This document shows, one piece after another, positions 13,428 through 14,556 of a stretch of 14,556 bases of DNA. This stretch comes from CAG-390 sp045543615 (GTDB lineage: Bacteria > Bacillota > Clostridia > Oscillospirales > CAG-272). The notes beneath the pieces were generated by a model, which saw only the letters and a program-made list of their open reading frames with translations, had not been told where the DNA came from and did no database searches. The translations under genes and the position numbers were made by a program. Positions within the stretch are counted from its first letter, which is position 1; every line of letters begins with the position of its first letter. The stretch lies in assembly GCA_045543615.1 (NCBI GenBank), contig JAZPXL010000012.1:1-14556 (forward strand). Reading direction: 5' to 3'.

Positions 13428-13988
13428 ATGAAAGCATACAGAATGAATATTGCAGGACTTGACCGTGACCTTCCACTATGCCCCATAAGCGATGAGCTTC
13501 AGATAGGAGCGTTTGTAATTTTCGGTGACCCCGAGCTTACAACGGCAATAGCAGAAAGACTTCTCGCAATTGTTCCGGAGTATGATTATATCATCACAGC
13601 CGAGGCAAAGGGCATCCCGCTTGCACACGAAATGGCAAGACTTGCAGGAAATCAGTATTATATGATAGCAAGAAAAGCACCAAAGCTCTATATGACGGGC
13701 GTGTTTGAGGCAAGCGTAAAGTCGATAACAACAGCCGCCGACCAGAAGCTCTATCTTGACGTAGCCGATGCAGAGCGTATGCGTGGCAAGAGGGTACTTA
13801 TAGTTGACGATGTAATCTCAACGGGCGAGTCACTTGCAGCAGTAGAAAACCTCGTTACACAGGCAGGAGGAATTATCTGCGGTAAGGCAGCTGTGCTTGC
13901 AGAGGGTGCGGCAACAAAGAGAGATGACATAATCTACCTCGAAAAGCTCCCACTCTTCGATAAGGAAGGCAACCCACTGCCGATATGA
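13428..13988 (+). CDS. Adenine phosphoribosyltransferase-like protein
   Basis: Type I phosphoribosyltransferase of 186 residues. Members join a purine base to PRPP to make a nucleotide, or sense PRPP as regulators. The PRPP motif VLIVDDVISTGES (123-135) is intact. TAEAKGIPLAHEMARL (58-73) and ARKAPKLYM (82-90) match the Apt-like group common in Clostridia, and KSITT with KLYLD upstream of the PRPP motif fits as well. This makes adenine salvage the leading guess, but xanthine or purine-regulatory relatives share these motifs. The ATG is seven bases after AAGAGGA (13414-13420). It is the last gene of the apparent gyrase operon. Its TGA stop (13986-13988) is also the first three bases of hairpin array 3, so the gene has no conventional 3' gap. 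Confidence 0.85.
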   Translation: MKAYRMNIAGLDRDLPLCPISDELQIGAFVIFGDPELTTAIAERLLAIVPEYDYIITAEAKGIPLAHEMARLAGNQYYMIARKAPKLYMTGVFEASVKSITTAADQKLYLDVADAERMRGKRVLIVDDVISTGESLAAVENLVTQAGGIICGKAAVLAEGAATKRDDIIYLEKLPLFDKEGNPLPI

Positions 13989-14355
13989 TGTTGCGCCTGA
14001 CGGCGCAAATGATGTGGGCTTACGCCCAATGATGTTGCGCCTTGCGGCGCAAATGATGTGGGCTTGCGCCCAATGATGTTGCACCTGCGGCGCAAATGAT
14101 GCAAGGCTTGCGCCTTGATGATATACAGCCCTTTCGGGCTGAAGATATGCAATCCCTTCGGGATTGATGATATACACACCTTCGGTGTGATGATATACAA
14201 GGCTTCGCCTTGATGACATACACGGCTTTGCCGTGATTCCATACCGCAGGCAAGCTGCGGATGCCATACAATGCTACGCATTGATTACATACACGCCTTT
14301 CGGCGTGATTATATACAAGGCTTCGCCTTGATGATGTTGCGCCTTGCGGCGCAAA
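13986..14355 (+). repeat. Hairpin array 3 (about 16 units, two linker types)
   Basis: The longest array. Units 1-6 have the TGATG linker with stems TTGCGCC/GGCGCAA, TGGGC/GCCCA (both twice), TTGCACC/GGCGCAA and AAGGC/GCCTT. About nine units of the TGATATACA type (also seen as TGACATACA, TTACATACA, TTATATACA, TGCCATACA) have stems CAGCCC/GGGCTG, AATCCC/GGGATT, ACACC/GGTGT, AAGGC/GCCTT, ACGGC/GCCGT, CCGCAG/CTGCGG, ATGC/GCAT, ACGCC/GGCGT and AAGGC/GCCTT. A last TGATG unit with TTGCGCC/GGCGCAA leads to the terminator. At least ten stem sequences differ and almost all pair perfectly. The whole array would be transcribed as the 3' end of the gyrase operon mRNA. Confidence 0.92.
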
Positions 14356-14365
14356 TGGAAAGGAA

Positions 14366-14401
14366 CAAAGCCGTTTCGGAAGAAACGGCTTTGGTGCTTT
14401 T
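14366..14401 (+). terminator. Intrinsic terminator of the gyrB-to-phosphoribosyltransferase operon
   Basis: A 12-bp perfect stem, CAAAGCCGTTTC (14366-14377) paired with 14382-14393 around GGAA, followed by GTGCTTTT. It is closely related to the terminator at 251-293; here the outer arm is shorter and the T-run is four bases. Confidence 0.8.
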
Positions 14402-14446
14402 AATGAATGATGAAAAATGAATAATGAATAATGAATAATTGTGGAA

Positions 14447-14475
14447 ACAAAGGCATTTCGGGGAAATGCCTTTGT
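14447..14475. terminator. Second hairpin of the composite repeat, copy 2
   Basis: The 13-bp stem ACAAAGGCATTTC with loop GGG and its complement, identical to 332-360, followed by GATTTTATTAAAATG. A back-up terminator is plausible; its T-run is broken. Confidence 0.6.
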
Positions 14476-14520
14476 GATTTTATTAAAATGATAGACAACA
14501 GAAAGCCTCGCTCACAGCTC

Positions 14521-14549
14521 TTGACAAATGATAAATTTAATTATATAAT
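14521..14549 (+). promoter_or_regulatory. Consensus sigma-A promoter reading out of the window
   Basis: TTGACA at 14521-14526 and TATAAT at 14544-14549 are separated by exactly 17 bases, a full match to the primary-sigma consensus. Transcription would start near the last base of the window, so the gene it serves is not visible. The promoter begins right after a truncated GCCTCGCTCACAG end of a repeat element (14504-14517). Confidence 0.8.
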
Positions 14550-14556
14550 TATTATG

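Larger units (their letters stand above)
14332..14503 (+). repeat. Composite repeat, copy 2
   Basis: Direct repeat of 224-388: last TGATGTTGCGCC unit of the array, terminator with the AAAGCCGTTTC stem, AATGAATAATGA-rich linker (one period longer here), TAATTGTGGAAAC, the ACAAAGGCATTTC hairpin, GATTTTATTA, AATGATAGACAACAGAA. The copies lie about 14.1 kb apart and bracket every complete gene in the window. Confidence 0.88.

Noticed and set aside
13830..14281. Several overlapping minus-strand reading frames across hairpin array 3, giving repetitive His/Arg/Ala-rich proteins
   Set aside because: They are translations of the tandem hairpins and overlap the phosphoribosyltransferase gene. They have no ribosome site, and their repetitive composition follows from the repeat units.
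1..14556. tRNA, rRNA, riboswitch or phage genes
   Set aside because: I saw no cloverleaf with anticodon and TTC arm, no rRNA sequence, no known riboswitch core and no integrase, transposase or phage gene in either strand.

Overview
The window is the replication-origin neighbourhood of a bacterial chromosome, most likely an uncultured gut member of class Clostridia (Bacillota). The gene order dnaA, oriC, dnaN, recF, remB (DUF370), gyrB, gyrA is the Firmicutes origin order. The lineage assignment is inferred from this order, the protein sequences and the style of the intergenic repeats. All convincing genes are on the + strand.

Layout. 1-141 is the last 46 residues of a Zn/Cd-type heavy-metal P-type ATPase. 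119-390 is a run of small hairpins followed by two strong terminator-like hairpins. 390-1460 is a gene-free island of mixed palindromic repeats. An AT-rich leader with a good sigma-A-type promoter (1508-1536) precedes dnaA (1696-3444, TTG start). 3445-3904 is oriC: four exact TTTTCCACA boxes, an AT-rich unwinding region and a terminator-like hairpin. Then come dnaN, recF and remB, tightly spaced. A second hairpin array (6540-6767) separates remB from gyrB. gyrB, a PfkB-family sugar kinase, gyrA, an unknown lipoprotein and an adenine-phosphoribosyltransferase-like protein follow with gaps of 11 to 39 bases or an overlap, so they look like one operon. A third, long hairpin array (13986-14355) and two terminator hairpins end that operon. 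A consensus promoter at 14521-14549 points out of the window.

How the genes fit together. DnaA melts oriC, DnaN clamps the polymerase, RecF supports gap repair and fork restart, and GyrB/GyrA remove positive supercoils. RemB is a DNA-binding regulator family that is usually found here. The sugar kinase, lipoprotein and phosphoribosyltransferase are not origin genes and appear to ride in the gyrase operon.

The most unusual content is non-coding. Three arrays of roughly 20-25 bp units each consist of a short constant linker (TGATG or TGATATACA) and a small hairpin. The stem sequences change from unit to unit but stay self-complementary. All three arrays start at or inside the stop codon region of the upstream gene. 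A composite repeat of about 165-172 bp (last array unit, terminator, AATGAATAATGA-rich linker, second hairpin) occurs in direct orientation at both ends of the window, bracketing the whole origin cluster. I do not recognise a described function for these arrays.
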